From: Chelativorans sp. AA-79
Lineage (GTDB): Bacteria; Pseudomonadota; Alphaproteobacteria; Rhizobiales; Rhizobiaceae
Length of the DNA: 64,000 nucleotides
Assembly (NCBI RefSeq): GCF_029457495.1
Contig: NZ_CP120361.1
Span: 620,001 to 684,000 of the forward strand
Direction of reading: 5' to 3'
Positions 48,131 to 56,585 of the stretch are shown here, piece by piece. The notes under the pieces were generated by a model. It did not search any database, was not told where the DNA came from, and was given only the letters and a program-made list of their open reading frames with translations. Numbering within the stretch: the stretch's first letter is position 1; every line of letters starts with the position of its first letter. The position numbers and the translations under genes were made by a program.

Positions 48131-49053
48131 AGCTCGACCACACTGCGAAGGGCGTCTATGCGATCGCCGCCACGCCTTTCCATCCCGACGGGCGGCTGGA
48201 TGCGGCCTCGGTGGACCGGCTGACGGACTTCTATCTCGGTTGCGGCGTGACCGGGCTCACCATCCTCGGCATCATGGGCGAGGCGCCGAAGCTCGAGCCC
48301 GAGGAATCACTTGCCATCACCCGCCAGGTGGTGGGCCGTGCCGCCGTGCCGGTCGTCGTCGGCGTCTCCGCCCCGGGCTTTGCCGCCATGCGCTCGCTTG
48401 CCCGCAACGCGATGGAGTTGGGTGCCGCCGGCGTCATGATCGCGCCGCCCTCCTCACTCAGGACCGATGAGCAGATCGTCACCTATTACGCCCAGGCGGT
48501 CGAGGCGATCGGGGAGGACGTGCCCTTCGTCATCCAGGACTACCCGCTGACGCTCGGCGTGGTGATGACGCCCAACGTCATCCGCACGATCGTTCAGAAC
48601 CACCCCTCCTGCGTGATGCTCAAGCACGAGGACTGGCCGGGTCTGGAAAAGATATCGAAGCTGCGGGCCTTCCAGGCGGCGGGCGAGATGCGCCAGATCT
48701 CCATCCTCTGCGGCAATGGCGGACTTTTCCTCGATTTCGAGATGGAGCGCGGCGCCGACGGTGCGATGACGGGCTATGTCTTTCCGGACATGCTGGTCGA
48801 TACGGTCCGGCTGCAGCGGGAGGGGAGGCGGGACGAGGCACATGACCTCTTCGACGCACATCTGCCGCTCATCCGTTATGAGCAGCAGCAAGGCGTGGGG
48901 CTGGCGGTGCGCAAATACGTCCTGCAGAAGCGCGGAGCGATCGCCAGCGACGCGCAACGCAAGCCCGCGAGCGGCATTTCGGCCACCGCAAGGGCCGAAG
49001 TGGATTATCTTCTGTCGCGCGTCGGGCGGTACGATCGGCGGGCGAGGCTTTAG
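48127..49053 (+). CDS. DapA/NAL family aldolase or dehydratase
   Basis: 308 residues, TIM barrel of the dihydrodipicolinate synthase/N-acetylneuraminate lyase superfamily. Schiff-base Lys166 in VMLKHEDWPG and the Tyr of VIQDYPL are in place; the phosphate/carboxylate loop reads GIMGEAP rather than GTTGE. Not a housekeeping DapA by context. Probably makes or breaks a C-C bond to pyruvate in the same pathway as the adjacent RraA-like and SDR genes. Coupled by ATGA to the RraA-like gene. Confidence 0.82.
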   Translation: MKLDHTAKGVYAIAATPFHPDGRLDAASVDRLTDFYLGCGVTGLTILGIMGEAPKLEPEESLAITRQVVGRAAVPVVVGVSAPGFAAMRSLARNAMELGAAGVMIAPPSSLRTDEQIVTYYAQAVEAIGEDVPFVIQDYPLTLGVVMTPNVIRTIVQNHPSCVMLKHEDWPGLEKISKLRAFQAAGEMRQISILCGNGGLFLDFEMERGADGAMTGYVFPDMLVDTVRLQREGRRDEAHDLFDAHLPLIRYEQQQGVGLAVRKYVLQKRGAIASDAQRKPASGISATARAEVDYLLSRVGRYDRRARL

Positions 49054-49063
49054 CGCCAGCCCC

Positions 49064-49315
49064 TTATGCAATGAAGCCGTGCGCCTTGGCGAATGTCTTG
49101 AGACTTCTGCGCGCCTCGCCGACGGCTTCGCTCCTATAGGTGGCGACGAAGCAGGCCTCCAGCGCGCTTTCGAAGATCGGTCCCTCCTGCACCGGGCAAG
49201 TCCTCAGGAAATCGAAGGCCTCCCGGGCATTCGCGATCTCCTTGGTCTTTCCGGGCCTAAGGGTGATGCGGACGGGCGTTTCGAAGCGGGGCTGAGTGGA
49301 TTGTTCTTGATTCAT
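49064..49315 (-). CDS. DUF982 family small protein
   Basis: 83 residues. The pattern FETPVRITLRPGKTKEIANAREAFDFL...GPIFESALEACFVA...EAVGEARRSLKTFAKAHGFIA matches DUF982, an alphaproteobacterial family of unknown function, abundant in rhizobia. Start at 49315 by GAGGATCCC before ATG. Convergent with the aldolase (10-base gap). Preceded by a perfect EcfG-type promoter, so it should be a general stress response gene. Confidence 0.8.
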   Translation of the reverse strand: MNQEQSTQPRFETPVRITLRPGKTKEIANAREAFDFLRTCPVQEGPIFESALEACFVATYRSEAVGEARRSLKTFAKAHGFIA

Positions 49316-49345
49316 TGGGATCCTCGACCTGCTCAAGAGGAGTAG

Positions 49346-49370
49346 AACGACTGACGGCCTGAAAGGTTCC
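49346..49370 (-). promoter_or_regulatory. EcfG promoter of DUF982 gene
   Basis: On the minus strand GGAAC-N16-CGTT (read as AACG at 49346 and GTTCC at 49366), 31 bases upstream of the ATG. Confidence 0.8.
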
Positions 49371-49421
49371 ATCTTTTTCCTCCCGCTTGAATTTCCCCGT
49401 CCGTGGTCCGACTATCCAGTT

Positions 49422-49446
49422 GGAACGATCCGGCCCTATGCCGGTT
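49422..49446 (+). promoter_or_regulatory. EcfG-like promoter (variant -10) of unknown gene
   Basis: GGAAC-N16-GGTT, one base off the consensus CGTT, ending 24 bases before the gene at 49470. Confidence 0.55.
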
Positions 49447-49469
49447 CGAGAGGGCGATCGGAGGGTTCA

Positions 49470-49700
49470 ATGCCGCCGGAGGAGATGGACGTTGTTCTTG
49501 CGAAGCTTCCCTTGCGTATCGGTGCCTATGTGCCGAGCGACCTTCTGGAGGAGTGGTTCGCCCCGGGCACGGGAATGAACCCGGTGAGCGGCAAGGCCAT
49601 CGAGGCTGCGAAGGTCTATGGCCGGCGGTTCGAGTGCGAGTTCGAATATTATCCTGACCGGATGGAAGGCGTGTTCTGGAAATGGGTACCGGCGATATGA
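49470..49700 (+). CDS. conserved hypothetical protein, EcfG-like promoter
   Basis: 76 residues, no domain recognised. Sequence is hydrophilic with a compact aromatic end (RRFECEFEYYPDRMEGVFWKWVPAI). GGAGGG ribosome-binding site 5 bases before ATG. ATGA overlap with the next gene. A variant EcfG promoter upstream suggests stress induction. The product is probably cytoplasmic. Confidence 0.65.
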   Translation: MPPEEMDVVLAKLPLRIGAYVPSDLLEEWFAPGTGMNPVSGKAIEAAKVYGRRFECEFEYYPDRMEGVFWKWVPAI

Positions 49701-49894
49701 ACCGCGGGGGCGGTGCGTCCCCGCTTGAAGACAAGGTCAAGCAGGCGATCGTCGACGAGTTGAAGCGTCAGGCGGATATCACCCCCGGCGCGCGCAAGGT
49801 CTCCGCGACCGGAACCACGGTTTCGGTGGAGGGCGAGTTCGACCTCGATGATCTCGCAATGGTCGTGATCGGCGCGATGGCCGGCGGGCCGTGA
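49697..49894 (+). CDS. conserved hypothetical protein coupled to previous gene
   Basis: 65 residues with ATG overlapping the previous stop (ATGA). Core LEDKVKQAIVDELKRQADITPGARKVSATGTTVSVEGEFDLDDLAMVVIGAMAGGP: one amphipathic helix and a beta hairpin. No known domain recognised. An alternative ATG five codons upstream (49682) is possible. Confidence 0.6.
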   Translation: MNRGGGASPLEDKVKQAIVDELKRQADITPGARKVSATGTTVSVEGEFDLDDLAMVVIGAMAGGP

Positions 49895-50020
49895 AGGTTG
49901 CCGCGCCGGAAACACGCGAGTTTACCTGCGGGTAAGATGTTTGAATTGCGGATGAATGCTGTATTCAGCGACAGTTCGGGCGTTGGCAGCTAGCGTGAGA
50001 TCCTCCAAGGGGGTGATCCA

Positions 50021-50167
50021 ATGCTCGTACGTTTGTTCTTCGCGGTCGTATTTGCTTTCTGCCTCGGTGGCGTCCTCTCGATGGCGCTCGATCCGTCGCT
50101 CAGCAAGCGCGCCTCGCAGGCGCAACCTTACTATGGGCAGGCCGCCGGCTTTAGCGTCCTTGAATAG
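50021..50167 (+). CDS. 48-residue single-pass membrane protein
   Basis: Short ORF with AAGGGGG 7 bases before ATG. The first half is a hydrophobic helix (MLVRLFFAVVFAFCLGGVLSMAL) and the second is hydrophilic, ending QPYYGQAAGFSVLE. Likely a small inner-membrane protein. It stops 5 bases before the convergent DUF3072 stop. No EcfG motif seen upstream; an imperfect TTACC-TGCG-GGTAA palindrome lies near 49923. Confidence 0.55.
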   Translation: MLVRLFFAVVFAFCLGGVLSMALDPSLSKRASQAQPYYGQAAGFSVLE

Positions 50168-50172
50168 GGCGC

Positions 50173-50409
50173 TTACCGGCCGTCCTCGTCCTCCAGCCCA
50201 AGCTTCCGCTTCAGTGCGTCGATTCTCTCCGATGCCTCAGCCTTGCTGAGACCGTCCGCATAGGCATCGGGCTCGTCCGCCTGCTCCGAAAGGGTTTTCA
50301 GGTAGGAGGCCTGCGCGCCGGTCATCGGCTCGTCACCGCTCAGCCAGTCCCGCGGGTCCTTTTCCATGTTCGAGCCGGGGTGCTGCTTGGGATTGTCCTT
50401 GTCCTGCAT
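50173..50409 (-). CDS. DUF3072 family protein
   Basis: 78 residues, highly charged, with the family motif DEPMTGAQASYLKTLSEQAD followed by a short helix SKAEASERIDALKRKLG (SAP-like). Members are short stress-associated proteins of unknown function. A perfect EcfG-type promoter lies upstream at 50435. It shares the intergenic region with the divergent PepSY-like gene, which also has an EcfG promoter. Confidence 0.82.
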   Translation of the reverse strand: MQDKDNPKQHPGSNMEKDPRDWLSGDEPMTGAQASYLKTLSEQADEPDAYADGLSKAEASERIDALKRKLGLEDEDGR

Positions 50410-50434
50410 CGTCCGCTCCTGTCGTGGTCATTGA

Positions 50435-50459
50435 AACGCGGTTCCGCCGCGGGAGTTCC
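50435..50459 (-). promoter_or_regulatory. EcfG promoter of DUF3072 gene
   Basis: GGAAC-N16-CGTT on the minus strand (AACG 50435-50438, GTTCC 50455-50459), 26 bases from the ATG. Confidence 0.8.
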
Positions 50460-50479
50460 GGCAGGCGGAGCAGGCTTTC

Positions 50480-50504
50480 GGAACCGCGTGCGGTGCTCCC
50501 CGTT
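50480..50504 (+). promoter_or_regulatory. EcfG promoter of PepSY-like gene
   Basis: GGAAC-N16-CGTT, -10 ending 33 bases before the ATG at 50538; back to back with the DUF3072 promoter. Confidence 0.8.
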
Positions 50505-50537
50505 GAGAGATGTCGGCAACACAGAAAGGATGTCTCG

Positions 50538-50807
50538 ATGAACCGCAGGACCATGCTCGCGCTTTCCTCGGCCACCGTCATCGCCTGCACGCCGCTGCAC
50601 GCGCAGACCTTGGAGGAAGAGGCGATCCCGCCGGAAAACGCCATGAAGGTCTCGGAGATCGTGGCGAAGATCGAGGCGCGGCCCGATTTCCGTTATCTCG
50701 ACGAGGTCGATTGGGACGGAGACGGCTATTACCAGATCACCTATTTCACCAACGACAAGGCCAAGGTGGAAATGCGCATCAATCCGGTCACCGGGGAGCC
50801 GATTTAA
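50538..50807 (+). CDS. exported PepSY-like small protein
   Basis: 89 residues. Signal peptide MNRRTMLALSSATVIACTPLHAQ, then a single PepSY-type module (MKVSEIVAKIEARPDFRYLDEVDWDGDGYYQITYFTNDKAKVEMRINPVTGEPI). Predicted periplasmic. PepSY modules bind or inhibit peptidases or chaperone other proteins; the partner is unknown. AAAGGA precedes the ATG and an EcfG promoter lies upstream. Confidence 0.8.
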   Translation: MNRRTMLALSSATVIACTPLHAQTLEEEAIPPENAMKVSEIVAKIEARPDFRYLDEVDWDGDGYYQITYFTNDKAKVEMRINPVTGEPI

Positions 50808-51138
50808 GGCGCAGGGTCTGTTTCCCCATGCGAAACCCGCTCCGCAAGGCCGGATGAAGCGGACGGGACACCGGTCCCGCGCTATGGCGACAAGCCGCAG
50901 GAAGAGGAGTTGAACCTCGCCGCCGCGTCCATATGGGTGCCGCTCGGCAGGTCGTTCGTCGGATAACAAAGGCCGACATCTTTGCAGTCCTTCCGCTTCT
51001 GGCGGATGCGTTGTAATCTATACGCATGCAAGGCCCCCTTGCATTGAACGGCACCGGTCGTGCCGTCGGGGGTTGGCTGCAGGCTTGCCGTAGCCGTCGG
51101 ATGGCAAGTCCGTCGATCTTTACCGGACCGACACGAAA
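50808..51138. other. intergenic region upstream of the Pho box, no confident gene
   Basis: The region before pstS is where phoR often lies in relatives, but no histidine kinase is present. A minus-strand open frame with several Cys (about 50882-51045) has no ribosome-binding site and was not called. Confidence 0.45.
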
Positions 51139-51156
51139 GTGTCATCGAACTGTTAC
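51139..51156 (+). promoter_or_regulatory. Pho box upstream of pstS
   Basis: GTGTCAT-CGAA-CTGTTAC, close to the CTGTCAT-N4-CTGTCAT consensus of PhoB, 70 bases before the pstS ATG. PhoB is encoded at the end of this operon. Confidence 0.75.
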
Positions 51157-51225
51157 ATAGGGCCTTTATGCGACTCCCGACGCGACACGGCGTCGACACC
51201 GAATTCCGAACAGGGAGTAGCCCTA

Positions 51226-52260
51226 ATGAAAAGAATCGTCTTAACCGCTTCGGCGGCCTCAATCGCTCTTGTTGCGGCGGTTGGCTCGGCTGCTGCGCGT
51301 GATCAGATTCGCATCGTCGGCTCATCGACGGTGTTTCCCTACACGCAAGCCGTCGCTGAAGAGTTCGGCAATCTCGGCAGCTTCCCGGCTCCGGTGACCG
51401 AATCGACGGGTACGGGCGGCGGCATGCAGATCTTCTGCGGCGGCGTTGGTGTCGACCATCCCGATATCACCGGAGCCTCGCGCGCCATGAAGGAGAGCGA
51501 GTACGAACTCTGCGTCGAGAATGGCGTGGACAATGTCACCGAAGTGCAGATCGGCTCCGACGGCCTGTCGATCGCACACTCGGTCGATGGTCCGGAAATC
51601 GACCTGACCAAGGCGCAGATATTCCAGGCGCTCGCCGCTGAGGTCGAGGTGGACGGGGAAGTCGTGGCGAACCCGTACAAGCGGTGGAACGAGATCGACT
51701 CCTCGCTGCCGGATGCGGAAATCACCGTTTTTGGGCCTCCTCCCACCTCCGGCACCCGCGATGCCTTCGTCGAGCTGGTTATGGAAGCTGGTTGCGAAGA
51801 GTTCCCTGCCATCGAAGCGCTCGAAGGTGACCGTAAGGATGAGGTCTGCCAGCGCATGCGCACCGACGGCCCGTTCATCGAAGCCGGCGAGAACGACAAC
51901 CTGATCGTTCAGCGCCTGCAGGCCGACCACAACGCACTGGGCATCTTCGGCTATTCCTTCCTCTATGAGAACCAGGATACGCTGAAGGCGGTGGCGGTCG
52001 ATGGCGTAAAGCCCTCTCCCGAGTCCATTGCCGACGAGTCCTACACGGTCTCTCGTCCGCTGTTCTTCTATGTCAAGAACGCGCATCGCGGCGTCGTTCC
52101 GGGTCTTCAGGAGTTCGTCGAGGAATACGTCTCTGAAGAGGCGATGGGCCCCGGCGGCTATCTCGAAGAGCGCGGTCTCATTCCGCTCTCCGACGAGAAG
52201 CGTGAAGAAGTCCGCAATGCGGCGATCGAAGGCAAGAGCCTCACCCGCTTCACGCAGTAA
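51226..52260 (+). CDS. pstS: phosphate ABC transporter substrate-binding protein PstS
   Basis: 344 residues. Signal peptide ending VGSAAA, then RIVGSSTVFPYTQAVAEEF and STGTGGGMQIFCGG, the phosphate-binding loop, plus VFGPPPTSGTRDAF. Periplasmic high-affinity Pi receptor of the larger 'TSTGSG-like' subclass common in alphaproteobacteria. CAGGGAG before ATG and a Pho box upstream. Confidence 0.95.
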   Translation: MKRIVLTASAASIALVAAVGSAAARDQIRIVGSSTVFPYTQAVAEEFGNLGSFPAPVTESTGTGGGMQIFCGGVGVDHPDITGASRAMKESEYELCVENGVDNVTEVQIGSDGLSIAHSVDGPEIDLTKAQIFQALAAEVEVDGEVVANPYKRWNEIDSSLPDAEITVFGPPPTSGTRDAFVELVMEAGCEEFPAIEALEGDRKDEVCQRMRTDGPFIEAGENDNLIVQRLQADHNALGIFGYSFLYENQDTLKAVAVDGVKPSPESIADESYTVSRPLFFYVKNAHRGVVPGLQEFVEEYVSEEAMGPGGYLEERGLIPLSDEKREEVRNAAIEGKSLTRFTQ

Positions 52261-52337
52261 CCATCCAGCGAGTCTGCACCGCGCCTTCCTTGCGGTGCAG
52301 ACATCCCTCACACAGTCGAACCGAACGCAGGCAGCCC

Positions 52338-53717
52338 GTGACCGGATATCTGTTCTTCACAATCCTGGCCCTGTCGCTCATCGCCTTCTATGTGGGGCGG
52401 ACGACGGCAAGCCGGTTCGTCGCCGCAAATAGGGCGGAAGTACATTCGCGCCCGATCTATCACGGCGCCTTCGCGGCCGTCTGGGTGGGCCTTCCCGCCC
52501 TTATCCTCGTTCTTCTGTGGCTCCTTATGCAGGGCGCCGTCCTTGATCGGTTGCTTCTGGCCTCTTTGCCGGACAGCCTGACCGAAGGCGCGTCAGCCTC
52601 GCAGCTTTCGCTCTATCTCAGCGAGATCAAGAATGTCGCTTCGGGGCGCATCTTCAGCGAGCCGTCGCCGGAGATCACCGCCGCTGCGGAGCGCTACAGC
52701 AACTGGCAGATGATCGCGCAATGGGCGATGGTGGTGGTGGCGCTCGCGGTTGCCGCGCTGGCGCTTTATCTCGCCCGGACCCGCATGGCGCCGCGCTTCC
52801 GTGCGCGTCAGAATTTCGAGCGGGCGCTGGACATCGTCATGATCTTTTCCGCCGTCGTGGCGATCCTGGTGACGATCGGCATCGTCGTGTCGCTCACTTT
52901 CGAGGCGATGCGCTTCTTCAGGCTCGTGCCGCCGCAGGAATTCTTCTTCGGGCTCAATTGGGAGCCGCAGATCGCCATCCGCGAGGACCAAGTGGCCGGA
53001 ACGGGCGCGTTCGGCGCAGTTCCTGTCTTCACAGGAACGCTCCTGATCGCGACAATCGCGCTTCTCGTCGCCATTCCGATCGGCCTCTTCTCGGCAATCT
53101 ACCTGGTCGAGTTCGCGAATGAGCGCGTTCGGGGCATCATCAAGCCGCTCCTGGAAATCCTCGCAGGCGTGCCCACCGTGGTCTACGGCTTCTTTGCCGT
53201 GCTTACGGTCGCCCCCGCGATCCGGCAGGCCGGCGGCCTGATGGGTATCGCCATATCGCCAAACAGCGCGCTGGCTGCGGGCGGGGTCATGGGGATCATG
53301 ATCATCCCCTTCATCTCCTCTCTGTCCGACGATGCGTTGAGGGCAGTGCCGCAGTCGATGCGCGACGGTTCCTTCGCCATGGGTGCCACGCGCGCCGAGA
53401 CGATCACGCGGGTGCTGCTCCCCGCTGCCCTTCCGGGCATTGTCGGCGGTGTCCTGCTGGCTGCAAGCCGCGCCATCGGAGAGACGATGATCGTGGTGAT
53501 GGCCGCGGGCCTTACCGCGACGCTTACAGCCAATCCGCTCGAGGGCGTCACCACGGTGACGGTGCAGATCGTCACGCTGCTGATCGGCGATACAGCTTTC
53601 GACAATCCAAAGACCCTCTCGGCCTTTGCGCTCGGCCTGGTCCTGTTTGTCGTGACGCTTTGCCTCAATGTCCTGGCGCTGCGCATCGTGCGCCGCTATC
53701 GCGAGAAGTATGAGTAG
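52338..53717 (+). CDS. pstC: phosphate ABC transporter permease PstC
   Basis: 459 residues, longer than E. coli PstC (319) because of an N-terminal extension with two extra hydrophobic segments (VTGYLFFTILALSLIAFYVG and WVGLPALILVLLWL) and a periplasmic loop. The BPD_transp core has GLFSAIYLVEFANERVRGIIKPLLEILAGVPTVVYGFFA and EAA-like loop DGSFAMGATRAETITRVLLPAALPGIVGG. The start is a GTG at 52338; no nearer ATG fits. Confidence 0.93.
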   Translation: MTGYLFFTILALSLIAFYVGRTTASRFVAANRAEVHSRPIYHGAFAAVWVGLPALILVLLWLLMQGAVLDRLLLASLPDSLTEGASASQLSLYLSEIKNVASGRIFSEPSPEITAAAERYSNWQMIAQWAMVVVALAVAALALYLARTRMAPRFRARQNFERALDIVMIFSAVVAILVTIGIVVSLTFEAMRFFRLVPPQEFFFGLNWEPQIAIREDQVAGTGAFGAVPVFTGTLLIATIALLVAIPIGLFSAIYLVEFANERVRGIIKPLLEILAGVPTVVYGFFAVLTVAPAIRQAGGLMGIAISPNSALAAGGVMGIMIIPFISSLSDDALRAVPQSMRDGSFAMGATRAETITRVLLPAALPGIVGGVLLAASRAIGETMIVVMAAGLTATLTANPLEGVTTVTVQIVTLLIGDTAFDNPKTLSAFALGLVLFVVTLCLNVLALRIVRRYREKYE

Positions 53718-53721
53718 ATCC

Positions 53722-55014
53722 ATGGCCGATACGACAACTTCCGCCCCCAAGCCTTTCAATTGGTCGTCGCCGGAAGCGGCAGCGGTGCGCAAGCGCCGCT
53801 ATGCCGCGGATCGCCGCCTGCGGCTCTATGGCCTGATATCGATTTTGACCGCAATCGGTCTCCTCGGCGTGCTGATCGCATCACTGGTCGCCACCGGCCA
53901 TAGTGCCTTCCTCCAGACGAAGATCGCCGTCGAGTTCACAGCCGATCCGGCGAACGTGCCGGCGGACGATCCCGCCTCGGGCAATTTCCGCGCCGTGGTC
54001 TCCGATGCCGTGCAGCGGTTGTTCCCCGGGATCGACAATCCGCGTGAACTACGGACGGCAGCAGGCATTCTCTCCAATGGCACGGTCAATATCGTGCGAA
54101 ACTACGTGGCCGGGAATCCGCAGGTCGTCGGCAGCTCGTTCACTTTGAACGTTCCCGCCTCGGATCCCTATGACCAGCTTTACAAGGGCGTGATCGACCG
54201 AGACCTTCCAGAGGATCGCCGCAGGGTTTCGGATGCGCAGATTGCGCTTTTTCAATCGCTGGAGGAGCGCGGTCTGGTGTCCGCGCCGTTCAACTGGGGC
54301 CTGTTCGTCAACGCCGACAGCCGCTTCCCAGAACTGGCCGGTCTTGCGGGTGCTATCGTTGGTTCCTTTTATGCCCTTCTGGTGACGTTCCTGATCTCTT
54401 TCCCGGTGGGCATCGCGGCGGCGATCTATCTGGAGGAGTTCGCGCCCAAGAACCGCTGGACGGACCTCATCGAAGTGAACATCAACAATCTGGCTGCCGT
54501 GCCGTCGATCGTCTTCGGCCTGCTGGGACTTGCCGTCTTCATCCAGGTCTTCGGTCTGCCGCGGTCCGCGCCGCTGGTCGGCGGTCTGGTGCTCTCGCTG
54601 ATGACCCTGCCAACCATGATCATCGTCACGCGCGCGGCGATGAAGTCGATTCCTCCTTCCATCCGTGAAGCCGCTCTCGGCATCGGCGCGTCGCGCCACG
54701 AGGTCATCCTGCACCACGTCCTGCCGCTGGCGCTGCCTGGCATCCTGACGGGCACGATCATCGGTCTGGCGCAGGCACTGGGCGAGACAGCCCCCCTGCT
54801 GCTTATCGGGATGAACGCCTTCCTGACCACGCCGCCGGGTGGTATCATGGATCCAGCCACCGCCCTGCCGACGCAGATCTTCATCTGGGCAGACAGCCCC
54901 GAGCGCGGCTTCGTCTCACGCACCTCGGCCGCAATTCTCGTGCTCTTGGGCTTCCTGATATTCATGAACGCGGTGGCCATCTATCTCCGGCAACGGTTCG
55001 AACGTCGCTGGTAA
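53722..55014 (+). CDS. pstA: phosphate ABC transporter permease PstA
   Basis: 430 residues, also with an enlarged periplasmic N-terminal region (about 50-200) between helix 1 and the permease core. Core motifs GIAAAIYLEEFAPKNRWTDLIEVNINNLAAVPSIVFGLLG and EAALGIGASRHEVILHHVLPLALPGILTG. Starts at ATG 53722 (MADTTTS), or 53710 if it overlaps the pstC stop. The pair PstC/PstA forms the membrane channel of the importer. Confidence 0.93.
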   Translation: MADTTTSAPKPFNWSSPEAAAVRKRRYAADRRLRLYGLISILTAIGLLGVLIASLVATGHSAFLQTKIAVEFTADPANVPADDPASGNFRAVVSDAVQRLFPGIDNPRELRTAAGILSNGTVNIVRNYVAGNPQVVGSSFTLNVPASDPYDQLYKGVIDRDLPEDRRRVSDAQIALFQSLEERGLVSAPFNWGLFVNADSRFPELAGLAGAIVGSFYALLVTFLISFPVGIAAAIYLEEFAPKNRWTDLIEVNINNLAAVPSIVFGLLGLAVFIQVFGLPRSAPLVGGLVLSLMTLPTMIIVTRAAMKSIPPSIREAALGIGASRHEVILHHVLPLALPGILTGTIIGLAQALGETAPLLLIGMNAFLTTPPGGIMDPATALPTQIFIWADSPERGFVSRTSAAILVLLGFLIFMNAVAIYLRQRFERRW

Positions 55015-55026
55015 CGGAGTGAGGAT

Positions 55027-55842
55027 ATGAATATGCTGACAGATACAGCCGTCGAAAATGCGCTCGACGAAGCGCCCCGGGCTGAAACCGTGAAGATGCG
55101 TGGCTCCAAAGTCAGTGTCTTCTATGGTGAGAAGCAGGCGCTCTTCGAGGTTGGTCTCGACATCCGTGAAAACCAGGTGACGGCGTTGATCGGTCCCTCG
55201 GGCTGTGGCAAGTCGACGTTCCTGCGTTGTCTGAACCGCATGAACGACACGATCGAGAGCGCCCGCGTAACGGGCGACATCACCCTCGATGGCGAGAACA
55301 TCTACGATCCGCGCATCGACGTGGTGGAATTGCGCGCCCGCGTCGGCATGGTGTTCCAGAAGCCCAATCCGTTTCCAAAGTCGATTTACGAGAACGTCGC
55401 CTACGGCCCTCGTATTCATGGCCTGGCCAGTGCCAAGAGCGATCTCGACGGCGTTGTGGAGACCAGCCTGCAGAAAGCGGGCCTCTGGAGCGAGGTGAAA
55501 GACCGGCTGCAAGAGCCTGGAACGGGCCTCTCCGGCGGCCAGCAGCAGCGCCTCTGCATTGCCCGCGCCATCGCCGTCTCGCCCGAAGTCATCCTGATGG
55601 ACGAGCCTTGCTCGGCGCTTGATCCGATCGCGACCGCCAAGGTCGAGGAGCTGATCGACGAACTGCGCGAGAACTATACGATCGTCATCGTGACCCACTC
55701 CATGCAGCAGGCCGCCCGCGTCTCCCAGCGCACGGCGATGTTCCATCTCGGGAACCTGGTCGAAGAGGGGCCGACCGACAAGATGTTCACCAACCCGGAA
55801 GACAAGCGGACCCAGGATTACATCACAGGCCGGTTCGGCTGA
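55027..55842 (+). CDS. pstB: phosphate ABC transporter ATPase PstB
   Basis: 271 residues. Walker [10 protein letters not shown], signature [14 protein letters not shown], Walker [16 protein letters not shown], switch [12 protein letters not shown]. Energises Pi uptake and transmits Pi status to PhoU/PhoR. 12 bases after pstA. Confidence 0.97.
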   Translation: MNMLTDTAVENALDEAPRAETVKMRGSKVSVFYGEKQALFEVGLDIRENQVTALIGPSGCGKSTFLRCLNRMNDTIESARVTGDITLDGENIYDPRIDVVELRARVGMVFQKPNPFPKSIYENVAYGPRIHGLASAKSDLDGVVETSLQKAGLWSEVKDRLQEPGTGLSGGQQQRLCIARAIAVSPEVILMDEPCSALDPIATAKVEELIDELRENYTIVIVTHSMQQAARVSQRTAMFHLGNLVEEGPTDKMFTNPEDKRTQDYITGRFG

Positions 55843-55872
55843 TCCGGCGCAGTTTGCAAAAGGAACGGACTC

Positions 55873-56571
55873 ATGGGCCAGCATACCGTCGCCTCTTTCG
55901 ACGAGGATCTGGAGCACCTCGACCGCCTCATCCGTGAGATGGGCGACCTTTCGGCGGCCATGACGCAGGCTGCAACCAGGTCGCTGCTCTATTCAGACAA
56001 TGCGCTCGCGCAGCGCGTGATCTCCGACGACGTCGTCATGGACGCAAAGCAGCGCGAACTCGATGAGCGCGCGATCACGCTCATCGCCAAGCGCCAGCCC
56101 ATGGCGCAGGACCTGCGGGCGGTTGTCGGTGCGATCCGCATGGCGGCCGACCTCGAGCGGATCGGCGATCTCGCCAAGAACATCGCCAAGCGCGTCGGTG
56201 CGGTGGGCGGCGGCGCTCCCCGCGGCCTGACGCAGCCGATCGAGACCATGTCCAACATGGTGCTGGAACAAGTGAACCTGGTGGTGGACCGCTATGTCAC
56301 GCGCCAGCCCGAAGCGCTGACCAAGCTGCGCGACGAGGACGAGAAGATCGATATCCAGTACACGTCGGTGTTCCGGCAGCTCCTCACCTATATGATGGAG
56401 GATCCGCGCAACATCACCGCCTGCACGCATCTCCTGTTCTGCGCAAAGAACCTCGAGCGCATCGGCGACCATGTGACCAACATCGCGGAGAACGCCTATT
56501 ATGTGCTCACAGGCCTGCAACTCCCCGTGCAACGGCCGAAGCAGGACGAAACGCAGGTGACGGCCGGGTAG
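55873..56571 (+). CDS. phoU: phosphate signalling protein PhoU
   Basis: 232 residues, tandem three-helix bundles each with the metal-binding pattern E/D-x-x-R-D-x-x (AVVGAIRMAADLERIGDLAKNIAKR, and FCAKNLERIGDHVTNIAENAYYV). Links PstB to the PhoR-PhoB two-component system and represses the Pho regulon when phosphate is plentiful. 30 bases after pstB. Confidence 0.96.
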   Translation: MGQHTVASFDEDLEHLDRLIREMGDLSAAMTQAATRSLLYSDNALAQRVISDDVVMDAKQRELDERAITLIAKRQPMAQDLRAVVGAIRMAADLERIGDLAKNIAKRVGAVGGGAPRGLTQPIETMSNMVLEQVNLVVDRYVTRQPEALTKLRDEDEKIDIQYTSVFRQLLTYMMEDPRNITACTHLLFCAKNLERIGDHVTNIAENAYYVLTGLQLPVQRPKQDETQVTAG

Positions 56572-56585
56572 CTGGAGGCTGTTGA

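Noticed and set aside
46332..49053. Genomic island inserted at tRNA-Glu
   Set aside because: No integrase, no repeat of the tRNA 3' end downstream, and composition like the rest of the window.
50882..51045. Minus-strand small Cys-containing ORF upstream of pstS
   Set aside because: No Shine-Dalgarno, no clear start and no similarity; could not be supported as a gene.
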